From assembly GCA_966112615.1 (NCBI GenBank), contig CBHWDO010000009.1, positions 62,001 to 126,000 of the forward strand: a stretch of 64,000 nt of DNA. The letters are read 5' to 3'. The stretch comes from Flavitalea sp966112615. GTDB lineage: Bacteria; Bacteroidota; Bacteroidia; Chitinophagales; Chitinophagaceae. The notes beneath the pieces are model-generated. The model searched no databases. It saw only the letters and a list, made by a program, of their open reading frames with translations, and was not told where the DNA came from. The position numbers were made by a program, and so were the translations under genes. Shown piece by piece: positions 25,693 to 35,060 of this stretch. The stretch's first letter is position 1; each line of letters starts with the position of its first letter.

Positions 25693-28566
25693 ATGAATCT
25701 ATTCGAACAGCAACAGAAAGAATTCTTTGCACGTCACATCGGACCCAATGAACACGAAACGGCTGAAATGCTTCGCCAAATCGGAGTTGGGTCGCTTGAT
25801 GAACTGATCAGCAAAACGATTCCTGAAGATATCCGCCTCACTACCCCTCTTCAATCTCCTGCCCCACAAAGCGAATACGCTTACCTGCAGGAACTGAAAG
25901 AAACCGCCTCTCTGAACAAAGTCTATAAAACCTATATCGGCCAGGGTTATTACGGTACCATCACCCCAAGTGTGATCCTCCGTAATCTTTTCGAAAACCC
26001 GGGATGGTATACCCAATACACGCCTTACCAGGCGGAAATTTCACAGGGACGTTTAGAGTCACTGCTGAATTACCAGACCATGGTGGCTGACCTGACCGGT
26101 CTTCCCCTGGCAAACGCTTCATTGCTCGATGAAGGAACTGCCGCTGCTGAAGCAATGGCAATGCTGTTTCATCATGTGAACAAAACTGATGACATTAAGC
26201 AACCTAAGTTTTTTGTCGACAACAATACCTTCCCTCAAACAAAAGATCTCCTGTTAACCCGCTCCACTCCTATTGGAATTGAAGTGGTGTTCGGAGATTT
26301 CAAATCTGTTACCATCGACGAAACCTATTTCGGCGCATTGGTTCAATATCCAAATAATGAGGGATCTGTTGAGGATTACCGTGGATTCATCAGCCAGGTG
26401 CATGAAGTGAACGGATATGTGGTGATGGCGACAGACCTGCTAGCATTGACCTTACTGACACCTCCGGGTGAACTTGGCGCTGATGTGGCAATTGGATCTG
26501 CACAACGCTTTGGAGTTCCAATGGGATTCGGTGGACCGCATGCTGCATTCTTTGCAACCAAAGATGAATTCAAGCGTGGCATGCCGGGACGAATCATCGG
26601 GGTATCTGTTGATGCGAATGGAAAGCGTGCATTGCGCATGGCTTTGCAAACCCGCGAGCAGCATATCAAACGTGAAAAAGCAACTTCAAATATCTGTACT
26701 GCACAGGCATTGCTGGCAAATATGGCCGCGATGTATGCTGTGTATCATGGTCCGGATGGATTGAAAGCAATTGCAAGCCGAATTGCGTTACTGACCTCCA
26801 ACCTTGCTGATGCACTGGAAGAAACTGGTGCAGAGATCGTTCACAGCAGTTTCTTCGATACACTGAAAGTGAAAGCCGCTAACGCTGAACAGGTAAGAAC
26901 TGTAGCAGAAAGCCGCGAGATCAATTTCAGGTATTTTGAAGATGGAAGTATCGGTATAGCATTGGATGAAACCACTTCTCAATCAGATGTACTCAACATC
27001 GTTGCAATTTTTGAAGAAGCATTGGGCAACTCACATGCAGCGATCACTTTTGATTCAGAACTTTCACTGGATCATATCAACCAGGGATTGATCAGGACAT
27101 CAAATTATCTTACTCATTCAGTATTCAATACACATCATAGCGAAAGCGAAATGATGAGGTATATGAAGTCGCTCGAGAATAAAGATCTTTCTCTCAATAC
27201 TTCCATGATCTCTCTCGGTTCATGCACCATGAAGCTGAATGCCGCTACAGAACTGATTCCTGTAAGCTGGCCGGAATTTGGTGGAATGCATCCTTTTGTT
27301 CCTACCACACAGGCCGCAGGATACCATAAGATCATTGAAGACCTTAGTGCATACCTCTGTGAAGTAACGGGATTCACTGCATGTTCATTGCAACCAAACA
27401 GTGGAGCACAGGGTGAATACGCAGGTTTGCTGACCATCAGAAGCTATCACCTTGATCGTGGAGATGCACATCGTAATGTAGTGTTGATCCCGATCTCAGC
27501 GCATGGAACAAACCCTGCATCTGCAGTAATGGCCGGTATGAAAGTGGTTGTTGTAAAAAGTGATGAAGAAGGACATATCGATGTTGCAGACCTGAAAGCA
27601 AAAGCAGAACAATACAAGGATACTTTGTCGGCGTTGATGGTAACTTATCCATCTACTCACGGCGTGTTTGAATCAAGCATCCGCGAGATCTGCCAGGTTG
27701 TTCACGATAATGGCGGATTGGTATATATGGACGGAGCAAACATGAACGCCCAGGTAGGTTTAACATCTCCGGGAATGATTGGCGCGGATGTTTGTCACCT
27801 CAACCTGCACAAAACATTTGCAATTCCACACGGTGGTGGTGGTCCTGGAATGGGCCCTATCTGTGTGAATGATAAGCTTGCTCCATATTTGCCTGGTCAC
27901 TATGAGATCAATGCAAAAGGTGCAATGACTAATGCGGTAAGTGCTGCTCCTTACGGATCTGCAAGTATCTTATTGATCAGTTATGCATATATCAAAATGC
28001 TTGGAGCAGAAGGTATGACCCTTGCCACCAAGTATGCGATCCTGAATGCCAATTATATGAAGGCAAGACTGGAGAAGTATTACAAGGTATTGTATGCTGG
28101 TGCGAACGGAACCTGTGCACATGAATTCATTGTAGACATTCGTCCTTTCAAGGCAACTGCAGGTGTTGAAGCGGAAGATGTAGCAAAAAGACTGATGGAT
28201 TATGGATTCCATGCACCAACCATGAGTTTCCCTGTTCCGGGAACCATCATGATCGAGCCAACTGAGAGCGAGCCAAAGTCTGAACTTGATCGGTTCTGCG
28301 ATGCGATGATCAGCATCTATGAAGAGATCAAAGCGATTGAAGAAGGCAAGGCTGATAAAACAGACAACGTATTGAAGAATGCGCCACATACCATGGAGCA
28401 GATCTGTCTCGACGAATGGAATCATAAATACACCCGCCAGGAAGCCGCATTCCCGCTGGCTTATGTGGCTAAAAACAAATTCTGGCCTTCTGTAAGCAGG
28501 ATCAATAATACGTATGGGGATAGGAATTTGATTTGTACTTGTGAGCCGTTGGAGGCGTACCTTTAG
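25693..28566 (+). CDS. gcvP: Glycine dehydrogenase (decarboxylating), P protein, fused single-chain form
   Basis: A 957-residue PLP enzyme of the glycine cleavage system, which decarboxylates glycine and passes the aminomethyl group to the GcvH lipoyl arm. Single-chain form with both halves present: N-terminal ARHIGPNEHETAEMLRQIG and YTPYQAEISQGRLESLLNYQ; C-terminal GSCTMKLNAATELIPVSWPE, SLQPNSGAQGEYAGLLTIR, and the PLP lysine in CHLNLHKTFAIPHGGGGPGM. Full family length. No gcvT or gcvH is nearby, as is common in Bacteroidota. It is followed by the 7-bp word repeats and a strong palindromic terminator. Confidence 0.97.
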   Translation: MNLFEQQQKEFFARHIGPNEHETAEMLRQIGVGSLDELISKTIPEDIRLTTPLQSPAPQSEYAYLQELKETASLNKVYKTYIGQGYYGTITPSVILRNLFENPGWYTQYTPYQAEISQGRLESLLNYQTMVADLTGLPLANASLLDEGTAAAEAMAMLFHHVNKTDDIKQPKFFVDNNTFPQTKDLLLTRSTPIGIEVVFGDFKSVTIDETYFGALVQYPNNEGSVEDYRGFISQVHEVNGYVVMATDLLALTLLTPPGELGADVAIGSAQRFGVPMGFGGPHAAFFATKDEFKRGMPGRIIGVSVDANGKRALRMALQTREQHIKREKATSNICTAQALLANMAAMYAVYHGPDGLKAIASRIALLTSNLADALEETGAEIVHSSFFDTLKVKAANAEQVRTVAESREINFRYFEDGSIGIALDETTSQSDVLNIVAIFEEALGNSHAAITFDSELSLDHINQGLIRTSNYLTHSVFNTHHSESEMMRYMKSLENKDLSLNTSMISLGSCTMKLNAATELIPVSWPEFGGMHPFVPTTQAAGYHKIIEDLSAYLCEVTGFTACSLQPNSGAQGEYAGLLTIRSYHLDRGDAHRNVVLIPISAHGTNPASAVMAGMKVVVVKSDEEGHIDVADLKAKAEQYKDTLSALMVTYPSTHGVFESSIREICQVVHDNGGLVYMDGANMNAQVGLTSPGMIGADVCHLNLHKTFAIPHGGGGPGMGPICVNDKLAPYLPGHYEINAKGAMTNAVSAAPYGSASILLISYAYIKMLGAEGMTLATKYAILNANYMKARLEKYYKVLYAGANGTCAHEFIVDIRPFKATAGVEAEDVAKRLMDYGFHAPTMSFPVPGTIMIEPTESEPKSELDRFCDAMISIYEEIKAIEEGKADKTDNVLKNAPHTMEQICLDEWNHKYTRQEAAFPLAYVAKNKFWPSVSRINNTYGDRNLICTCEPLEAYL

Positions 28567-28569
28567 TTA

Positions 28570-28605
28570 GGAGTTGGGAGTTAGGAGTTGGGAGTTGGGA
28601 GTTTA
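28570..28605 (+). repeat. 7-bp word repeat (GAGTTGG/GAGTTAG), left arm
   Basis: Five heptamers in tandem directly after the gcvP stop, purine-rich in the sense of gcvP. The right arm at 28663-28699 carries the reverse-complement heptamer, with the terminator between. Confidence 0.85.
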
Positions 28606-28615
28606 GAAAAATTCA

Positions 28616-28648
28616 AAGGCCGCTGAAATTTCAGCGGCCTTATTTTTT
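28616..28648. terminator. Strong palindromic terminator between gcvP and the antiporter gene
   Basis: AAGGCCGCTGAAA pairs perfectly with TTTCAGCGGCCTT and is followed by TATTTTTT. A-rich sequence before it lets it also serve the minus strand. Confidence 0.85.
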
Positions 28649-28662
28649 ATTCATTCTCCCAT

Positions 28663-28699
28663 TCCAACTCCCAACTCCCAACTCCCAACTCCTAACTCC
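28663..28699 (-). repeat. 7-bp word repeat (CCAACTC), right arm
   Basis: Five heptamers CCAACTC/CTAACTC run into the stop codon of the leftward antiporter gene. They are the reverse complement of the GAGTTGG units at 28570-28605, so both convergent transcripts end with GAGTTGG-type words. Confidence 0.85.
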
Positions 28700-30810
28700 T
28701 ATCTAATTATTTTCTTCACAAACGGCACCTTTTCCAACGTTTTCTCTATCTCCACATTCAGCACTGCATCAAGCTGACCGGGGTATAAAACGATAAAACT
28801 TCGATCGATAAAATACTTTGTCAGGAGATACGGGATCTTATCCAATTCAGGGCGATAACTCAGGTGGCCCTTTCTTGAAGTAACAATAATAAACAAGTCA
28901 TCCTTTTTAAGCTGACCACTGAAGAATAAAAATTCATCCCAATCATTGAATTCTTCTACCTGCAGATTTAAAGGCGCAGGTTCCGAATTATTCAATTGCT
29001 CGACCCTGGTTAAGGTATCCCTGTTTGCATGAAACTTAACTGGTATACCGGTTGCTTTTGATAAAAGAAACAATCGACTGAACCAATGGCTGAAACCCGG
29101 TTCCAGCTCGCCTTTTGGAGGAATGGCAACAAGAATTCTTTTAATGGTATTCAATGGTTGTACCGGGTGATACACATACAGAGTTTCAAAAGTTTTTCGA
29201 AGGATCTTATCCGCTACCGGACCAAAAATAGTATCCCCTTCTTTTTTATTCCGATGCAGTCCAATGATCAGGTCGGTAACCTGGTGTTCTTTCATGGCAT
29301 AAATGATCCCACTGCTAATATTCTGATCATACCGTGTTATAGGTACCACAACATTATCAGTTGAAGAAGCATGCTTCACGATCTTGTCCATCAGTTTCCT
29401 GTTCTCACTGGAAGCATTGGCCTGTCCCTCCTGCTCATCGATCACATGCAATGCATACAATGGATCTCTGGATTTTGAAGGGCGCAACATTAAAGCGAGG
29501 TCAACAATATCATTGGCATTATCAGTGTATGCAACCGAGATCATGATCTTATCTCCTGCCGATTCTTCTTCAGCTGATTCTTTATTATCTTCCAGAACCA
29601 CCAGCTTTCGTGCTGCTTTTTCTACCATTAAGGAACTTATGGTACAGGTTACGAGGATCATCAGAATTGCACCGTTCAATACATCTTCATTCAATAATCT
29701 CAAAGGCTCACCGGTTGCGGTTTCACCTATGATGATATTGTAACCAACCAATACTACAGCAAGCGTAGCACCTACTCTTGCATTACTCAATCCAAAGATC
29801 ATTCTTCGTTCGTCAGCTGATAACCTGAATGATTTCTGTGTTAGCCATGCTGCAATGAATTTAGTAGCAATCGATAACACGATCATGAAGGAAGCAACCT
29901 TAAGTGCTCCAAATCCTTTGAACAAAACACTGATATCTACCAGCATCCCAACTCCAATAAGAAAGAATGGTATGAACAATGCACTTCCTACAAATTCAAT
30001 CCTGTTCATTAAAGCTGAATTATGTGGAATGAACCTGTTCAAAGCCAGTCCGGATAGGAACGCACCAATGATTGCTTCCAGTCCTGCGACTTCAGCAAGG
30101 AAAGCTCCAAGAAATACAATTGCCAGTACAAAAATGTATTGAGAAATGCTGTCTTCAAATTTCTTGAAAAACCATCTTGCGATTATCGGAAATACAAGGA
30201 AAACTATGACCGCAAAAGCGATAGAACCTACGCCCAGCCTGACCCAGAACATGGTGTTAATATCGCCTTTCGTCATACCAACTACAGCAGCCAGTACTAG
30301 GAGTGCTAGGATATCAGTGATGATGGTTCCGCCAATGGTGAGTGTTACAGACCTTATTCTTGCTATTCCATATTTACTTGCAATAGGATATGCGAGCAAG
30401 GTATGAGATGCAAACATAGATCCCATCAATAAGGAGGAGGAAAGACTGTAACCAAGCCCATAGTAAACTGCAAATGCACCAATAAGCATAGGAATGATGA
30501 ATGTAAAGAATCCAAAAACGAAACTTTTATTCCGGTTCTTTTTGAACTCTTCCAGGTCTATCTCTAATCCTGCAGTGAACATAATGTACAACAAACCCAC
30601 TGTTCCAAACAATACTATGCTGCTATCACGCAGTAAAAGATTTGCTCCATATGGACCCAGTGCCACACCTGCAAGAATAAGCCCGATGATATGCGGGATC
30701 CTCAACCTGTTTAATAATAAAGGAGCAAATAATATTACAAACAACACCAGTGAAAATATGATCACCGGGTTCTTTATCGGCAGTGAAAAATCTATTTCTA
30801 ATAAGGTCAT
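28699..30810 (-). CDS. CPA2-family cation:proton antiporter with C-terminal universal-stress-like domain
   Basis: A 703-residue protein. Residues about 15-395 hold 12-13 TM segments of the Na+/H+ exchanger (KefB/NapA) type: LLLNRLRIPHIIGLILAGVA, TIGGTIITDILALLVLAAV (ion-site aspartate), EVAGLEAIIGAFLSGLALNR and FFLIGVGMLVDIS. Residues about 415-700 form a cytoplasmic part with two UspA-like segments (MISVAYTDNANDIVDLALML, DLIIGLHRNKKEGDTIFGPV, RILVAIPPKGE). The ion specificity is not readable. The coiled-coil lipoprotein gene lies 5 bp upstream and is probably co-transcribed. Confidence 0.9.
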   Translation of the reverse strand: MTLLEIDFSLPIKNPVIIFSLVLFVILFAPLLLNRLRIPHIIGLILAGVALGPYGANLLLRDSSIVLFGTVGLLYIMFTAGLEIDLEEFKKNRNKSFVFGFFTFIIPMLIGAFAVYYGLGYSLSSSLLMGSMFASHTLLAYPIASKYGIARIRSVTLTIGGTIITDILALLVLAAVVGMTKGDINTMFWVRLGVGSIAFAVIVFLVFPIIARWFFKKFEDSISQYIFVLAIVFLGAFLAEVAGLEAIIGAFLSGLALNRFIPHNSALMNRIEFVGSALFIPFFLIGVGMLVDISVLFKGFGALKVASFMIVLSIATKFIAAWLTQKSFRLSADERRMIFGLSNARVGATLAVVLVGYNIIIGETATGEPLRLLNEDVLNGAILMILVTCTISSLMVEKAARKLVVLEDNKESAEEESAGDKIMISVAYTDNANDIVDLALMLRPSKSRDPLYALHVIDEQEGQANASSENRKLMDKIVKHASSTDNVVVPITRYDQNISSGIIYAMKEHQVTDLIIGLHRNKKEGDTIFGPVADKILRKTFETLYVYHPVQPLNTIKRILVAIPPKGELEPGFSHWFSRLFLLSKATGIPVKFHANRDTLTRVEQLNNSEPAPLNLQVEEFNDWDEFLFFSGQLKKDDLFIIVTSRKGHLSYRPELDKIPYLLTKYFIDRSFIVLYPGQLDAVLNVEIEKTLEKVPFVKKIIR

Positions 30811-30815
30811 GTGTA

Positions 30816-31400
30816 TTACTTCTTTTCATTACGCTTAAGATCAAGTGCATAAAGGATCTTGCAATCCCCTACACGAATGATCTCTCTTCTTCCTTCAAGC
30901 TCATTGTTCTTAACCTTTTGCAACCTGACTGTCATTCTTGATAATACCTTATGCTCAGGATCTTCCTGTTCTGATTCCATGAACAACAGGTTACCATTGA
31001 ATTTTCCTGTATAGGCCCTTACCAATGTATTTCCGCTCATTGCCTTTGCTATGATCTCATTGTCTTTTTGTTCAATGATCCATACTTCAGTCCTGGTATC
31101 GCCAACAGCTGAACCGGAACAATTGGTTTCAATGCATTGCATTTTCACTTCCCATTCTCCCAGGAAATCAGGATTGATAGCAACTGTATCTCTTAATACA
31201 ACCGTACCGGTGCTATCCAAAGCTTTTTCTCTTTTAGTAAGTTCTTCTGCTTTAAGTTCCAGCTCTTTTTCTTTTAATAATAACTGCTGCTCTTTTTGAT
31301 TGATCTCTTCCGTTTTATTTTGGAGCTGCTTTTCACGCTCCCTCAGTCCACAGGAAGAAACAAAAAATACCAGAAGAACAATAACAATGTTCAGCTTCAT
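30816..31400 (-). CDS. Coiled-coil lipoprotein of unknown function
   Basis: A 194-residue protein with a lipobox (FFVSSCG, Cys about 17), then a Glu/Lys/Leu coiled coil at about 20-65 (QLQNKTEEINQKEQQLLLKE), and a small beta-rich domain with FLGEWEVKMQCIETNCSGS, EVWIIEQKDNEIIAKAMSG and RMTVRLQKVKNNELEGRREI. Two cysteines (MQCIETNC) are close together and could form a disulfide. No named family recognised. It precedes the antiporter gene by 5 bp, suggesting a shared transcript. Confidence 0.7.
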   Translation of the reverse strand: MKLNIVIVLLVFFVSSCGLREREKQLQNKTEEINQKEQQLLLKEKELELKAEELTKREKALDSTGTVVLRDTVAINPDFLGEWEVKMQCIETNCSGSAVGDTRTEVWIIEQKDNEIIAKAMSGNTLVRAYTGKFNGNLLFMESEQEDPEHKVLSRMTVRLQKVKNNELEGRREIIRVGDCKILYALDLKRNEKK

Positions 31401-31482
31401 ATCAATTCAATGCTTTTAATTAACAACAGTAAAACTCAGGCCAATACTGCGGTATAATTTTTTAGGAAGATACTTCAAAACC

Positions 31483-31728
31483 ATGGCCGAGGATATTAAA
31501 ACTGTTAATGAAGAGTTTCAAAAAGAGCCTTCAAGAGAAGAAAAACTTCGTGAATTATCAGATATCAAAGATTCTCCTCAGGATGAAGCTAAACTTCAAC
31601 CTGAAGAAACATTTATAGAACTCCCTGATGTTGAGGATATTCCGGGACAGGAAAATATCACCGTACCCCCATTGGGCGAGATGTCGGATACTACCATTGC
31701 TTCAGATGATGAAGATCCGGACCTTTAA
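31483..31728 (+). CDS. Small acidic protein of unknown function
   Basis: 81 residues, rich in Glu/Asp/Pro, without TM or signal. It starts MAEDIKTVNEEFQKEPSREE; the C-terminal half contains FIELPDVEDIPGQENITVPP and ends in ASDDEDPDL. It is likely disordered. It stands alone between a divergent lipoprotein gene and the GH63-like gene 46 bp downstream. The clean start and composition support a real gene, but no homologue is recognised. Confidence 0.6.
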   Translation: MAEDIKTVNEEFQKEPSREEKLRELSDIKDSPQDEAKLQPEETFIELPDVEDIPGQENITVPPLGEMSDTTIASDDEDPDL

Positions 31729-31774
31729 TTTATCTTAGTCAATATTGTTTGCCATTCATTCTGAACAAAAAAAC

Positions 31775-34432
31775 ATGGGTACGGAAAAAAATCGCTTAAA
31801 AGAAAATGGATGGAAAAGGTGGGGACCTTATGTAAGTAACCGCCAATGGGCAACTGTAAGGGAAGACTACTCAGAAGATTCTAACACCTGGAATTTTACA
31901 ACATATGAAAAAGCCATCAGCAGAACATACCGTTGGGGCGAAGATGGCATTGGTGCCATTTGTGATGATGAACAACTGGTTTGCTTTGGCCTGGCTATCT
32001 GGAATAAAAAAGATCCTTTTATAAAAGAAAGACTATTTGGACTTTCAAACCCCGAAGGAAATCATGGGGAAGATGTAAAGGAGTTGTATTATTATCTCGA
32101 CAGCACTCCCACTCACTCATACATGAAGATGTTATATAAATATCCTCATGAAGCATTTCCCTATCAACAACTAAGAGAAGAAAGTGCAAGGAGAAACCGG
32201 CTGGAACCGGAGTTTGAGGTCATCGATACTGGTGTATTCAACGATAATAAATATTTTGATGTTTTTATAGAATATGCCAAAAAAGATGCGGAAGATATAT
32301 TCATACGCATAAATGTAGTGAACCGTCATTCAGAACCTATCAAAGTGAACATCATTCCACAGGTATGGTTTAGGAATACATGGTCATGGGGTGATGACAA
32401 TTATAAACCGCAATTATCAGTCGTCGGCAAAAATCACGTTAAGATCTCACATCGCAAACTGGGCAAAAGAGTGTTGTATTGCATGCCTCCTGTTACACCG
32501 GTTTTTTGTGAGAATGAAACAAATCCTAACATTCATTATCACAAAAAGAAAAAGGGTTATTTCAAAGATGGTATCAACAATTATGTTGTTTACAACAATA
32601 ATCAATTCATCAACAGAAGAAATGTTGGAACCAAGGCTGCATGGAATCATGATGTAGAGATCGCAGGCAATTCGAACTATGTAGTGAAACTCAGGTTGGC
32701 AGGCGATTCCCTGTTGGATCCATTCCAGGATTATGACCAGGTATTTAATGACCGCATCCGTGAGGCAGATGAATTTTACCATGAAATCCAACATAATCTT
32801 GATGATGCTGATGTGAAGCTTGTACAACGACAGGCACTGGCAGGCATGCTATGGAACAAGCAGTTTTATTATTACGATGTTGATAAATGGATTGAAGGCG
32901 ATGCTGTGAATCCGGGATTCGAACACCGAAAAAAAGGAAGGAATTCGAGGTGGACACACCTGCACAATGCCGATATCATTTCAATGCCCGATAAATGGGA
33001 ATATCCCTGGTATGCCGCATGGGACCTGGCTTTCCACTGCGTGCCCTTAGGTATTGTAGATATAGAGTTTGCAAAACAACAGTTGCAATTACTGACCAGG
33101 GAAAGATATATTCATCCTAATGGACAACTTCCAGCATACGAATGGGATTTTAGTGATGTGAATCCTCCGGTGCATGCATGGGCTACCTGGAGAATATATA
33201 AAATGGATAAGAAATCCGATCAACATGGAGATACAGTTTTCCTGGAAGCCATGTTTCACAAACTGCTGGTGAACTTCACCTGGTGGGTGAACAGGAAGGA
33301 TACTGCAGGTAATAATATTTTTCAGGGCGGATTTCTTGGATTGGATAATATTGGCGTGTTCGACCGGAATACCAAACTTCCCGGAGGCGGTTATATTGAA
33401 CAGGCTGATGGAACCAGCTGGATGGCCATGTTCTCACTTAATATGTTACGCATCTCTTTGGAACTCGCTAAATACAATCCTGTTTACCAGGATATGGCTA
33501 CCAAATTCTTTGAACACTTTATGTATATCGCCGGTGCCATGTCGCATATGGGTGAAGGTAGTCGTGGACTTTGGGACAAGGAAGATGAATTTTTCTATGA
33601 CCAGGTAAGACTGACCGAACATGAGACCATCAGGCTGAAAGTCAGATCCATGGTAGGTTTGATACCGCTCTTTGCAGTGGAAGTACTGGACGAATCATTG
33701 CTTGCACCGCATACTGAATTCAGGGAAAGAATGCACTGGTTTTTAAAGAACCGGCCTGACCTTGCAAAGCTGGTATCGAAGTATGAGGAACGCAATGAAA
33801 ATGAAAAGCACCTTTTGAGCCTATTGAAAAAGAATGACCTTGAGAAAATCCTGAGAAGAATGCTTGATGAAACAGAGTTCCTATCAGATTATGGAATCAG
33901 GTCGTTATCGAAATACCACCAGGAACATCCTTTTGAAGTCTCCATTCACAACGACAATTTCAGCATACATTATACAGCCGGTGAATCCACCAATGATATG
34001 TTTGGAGGTAACAGTAACTGGAGAGGACCTATCTGGATGCCGCTGAACTATATGATCATTGAAAGTCTCAGGAAATTTCATTTCTATTACCGTGATTCAC
34101 TGAAAGTTGAATGCCCGGTTAATTCAGGAAATTATATGAACCTGAATGAGGTTGCGATGGAGATCTCTTCCCGACTGGTTAAACTCTTTACATTAAATGA
34201 GAACGGAGAACGAATAGCACATGGAAGTTCAAATCCGATCTTCAGGGATGAACATTTCAAAAATAATATCCTGTTCTTCGAATATTTCAATGGAGATGAT
34301 GGTCATGGCCTTGGTGCTTTACAGCAAACCGGCTGGACCGGTCTTATCGCAGAGCTGATCCGGAAATTTGGAGTGATCTCATCAAGATCTCCCGAACAGG
34401 TACAGCATGACCAGCAGGAACACGGTAAGTAA
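31775..34432 (+). CDS. GH63-like glucosidase (MGH1-type six-hairpin enzyme)
   Basis: About 885 residues from MGTEKNRLKENGWKRWGPYV; the open frame begins 10 codons earlier with TTG, which is less likely. The N-terminal beta-sandwich has WGEDGIGAICDDEQLVCFGL and LFGLSNPEGNHGEDVKELYY. The (alpha/alpha)6 barrel has WEYPWYAAWDLAFHCVPLGI, LPAYEWDFSDVNPPVHAWAT, EQADGTSWMAMFSLNML and NSNWRGPIWMPLNYMIIESL, the GPxWxPxNY signature of GH63 and relatives. It is cytoplasmic (no signal peptide). The substrate is probably an alpha-glucoside, not determined here. The last 51 bp overlap the convergent DnaJ-like gene. Confidence 0.87.
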   Translation: MGTEKNRLKENGWKRWGPYVSNRQWATVREDYSEDSNTWNFTTYEKAISRTYRWGEDGIGAICDDEQLVCFGLAIWNKKDPFIKERLFGLSNPEGNHGEDVKELYYYLDSTPTHSYMKMLYKYPHEAFPYQQLREESARRNRLEPEFEVIDTGVFNDNKYFDVFIEYAKKDAEDIFIRINVVNRHSEPIKVNIIPQVWFRNTWSWGDDNYKPQLSVVGKNHVKISHRKLGKRVLYCMPPVTPVFCENETNPNIHYHKKKKGYFKDGINNYVVYNNNQFINRRNVGTKAAWNHDVEIAGNSNYVVKLRLAGDSLLDPFQDYDQVFNDRIREADEFYHEIQHNLDDADVKLVQRQALAGMLWNKQFYYYDVDKWIEGDAVNPGFEHRKKGRNSRWTHLHNADIISMPDKWEYPWYAAWDLAFHCVPLGIVDIEFAKQQLQLLTRERYIHPNGQLPAYEWDFSDVNPPVHAWATWRIYKMDKKSDQHGDTVFLEAMFHKLLVNFTWWVNRKDTAGNNIFQGGFLGLDNIGVFDRNTKLPGGGYIEQADGTSWMAMFSLNMLRISLELAKYNPVYQDMATKFFEHFMYIAGAMSHMGEGSRGLWDKEDEFFYDQVRLTEHETIRLKVRSMVGLIPLFAVEVLDESLLAPHTEFRERMHWFLKNRPDLAKLVSKYEERNENEKHLLSLLKKNDLEKILRRMLDETEFLSDYGIRSLSKYHQEHPFEVSIHNDNFSIHYTAGESTNDMFGGNSNWRGPIWMPLNYMIIESLRKFHFYYRDSLKVECPVNSGNYMNLNEVAMEISSRLVKLFTLNENGERIAHGSSNPIFRDEHFKNNILFFEYFNGDDGHGLGALQQTGWTGLIAELIRKFGVISSRSPEQVQHDQQEHGK

Positions 34433-35005
34433 TAAGACCCATAACGGAAAGAATTGCTGCCGGCGATAGCGTCTCTTTTGGGCAAGGATAAAATGACCTA
34501 CGCTTAATCGAAGCTCCGGATCGTCAGCGGTAATTCTTTTTAATTTCTCAAAGATCGACATAGATCTTTTGTACTGAAGAAATCTTGAAACACTCATGAT
34601 ATGATGAACAAATATTGTTCGCTGATCCGGGTAGTGAGAAAGTAATTCGATATTATGATTGGATAATAACTTCTCAATATGATATTGAAGTGCACTGTAA
34701 TCCAGCGTATGCAGGTTCAATGTAAACACATACTGGCGGAGTTCTTCTGCCTGGTGCAGTAATTCTTCAGGATCCAGCACCAGGGTCACTTTCCGGAGAT
34801 TATACCCGTTCCTGATATCATAGTCCCTTCTTCTTTCCGGATCTGTCAGCACTTCATAGGCCTGTTGAATTTCAAGGAAACGCTGGGCACCTTCAGGATT
34901 TTTATCAGGATGGAATTTCACCACCAGCCTGCGGTACGCTTTCTTGATCTCTTCCATGGAACTGCCGGGAAAAACCTGTAAAGTCTGGTAGTAATTGTTT
35001 GTCAT
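34382..35005 (-). CDS. J-domain protein with C-terminal membrane anchor
   Basis: About 207 residues from MTNNYYQTLQVFPGSSMEEI; the frame stays open 71 codons upstream, but that part is unlike any J protein and runs under the divergent gene. The J domain is at residues 1-65 (AYRRLVVKFHPDKNPEG with the HPD motif, FLEIQQAYEVLTDPERRRDY). A helical middle follows, then a terminal TM helix (FPLWVLLLTVFLLVMLYLF). It lacks the zinc-finger and C-terminal domains of DnaJ, so it is a specialised co-chaperone recruiting DnaK to the membrane (inference). Its 3' end overlaps the GH63 gene by 51 bp. Confidence 0.88.
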   Translation of the reverse strand: MTNNYYQTLQVFPGSSMEEIKKAYRRLVVKFHPDKNPEGAQRFLEIQQAYEVLTDPERRRDYDIRNGYNLRKVTLVLDPEELLHQAEELRQYVFTLNLHTLDYSALQYHIEKLLSNHNIELLSHYPDQRTIFVHHIMSVSRFLQYKRSMSIFEKLKRITADDPELRLSVGHFILAQKRRYRRQQFFPLWVLLLTVFLLVMLYLFGRS

Positions 35006-35060
35006 CTTCGTTATACAATATTCGCATATTTTGCGTTTATAGCATATATCTCTGGAAACT

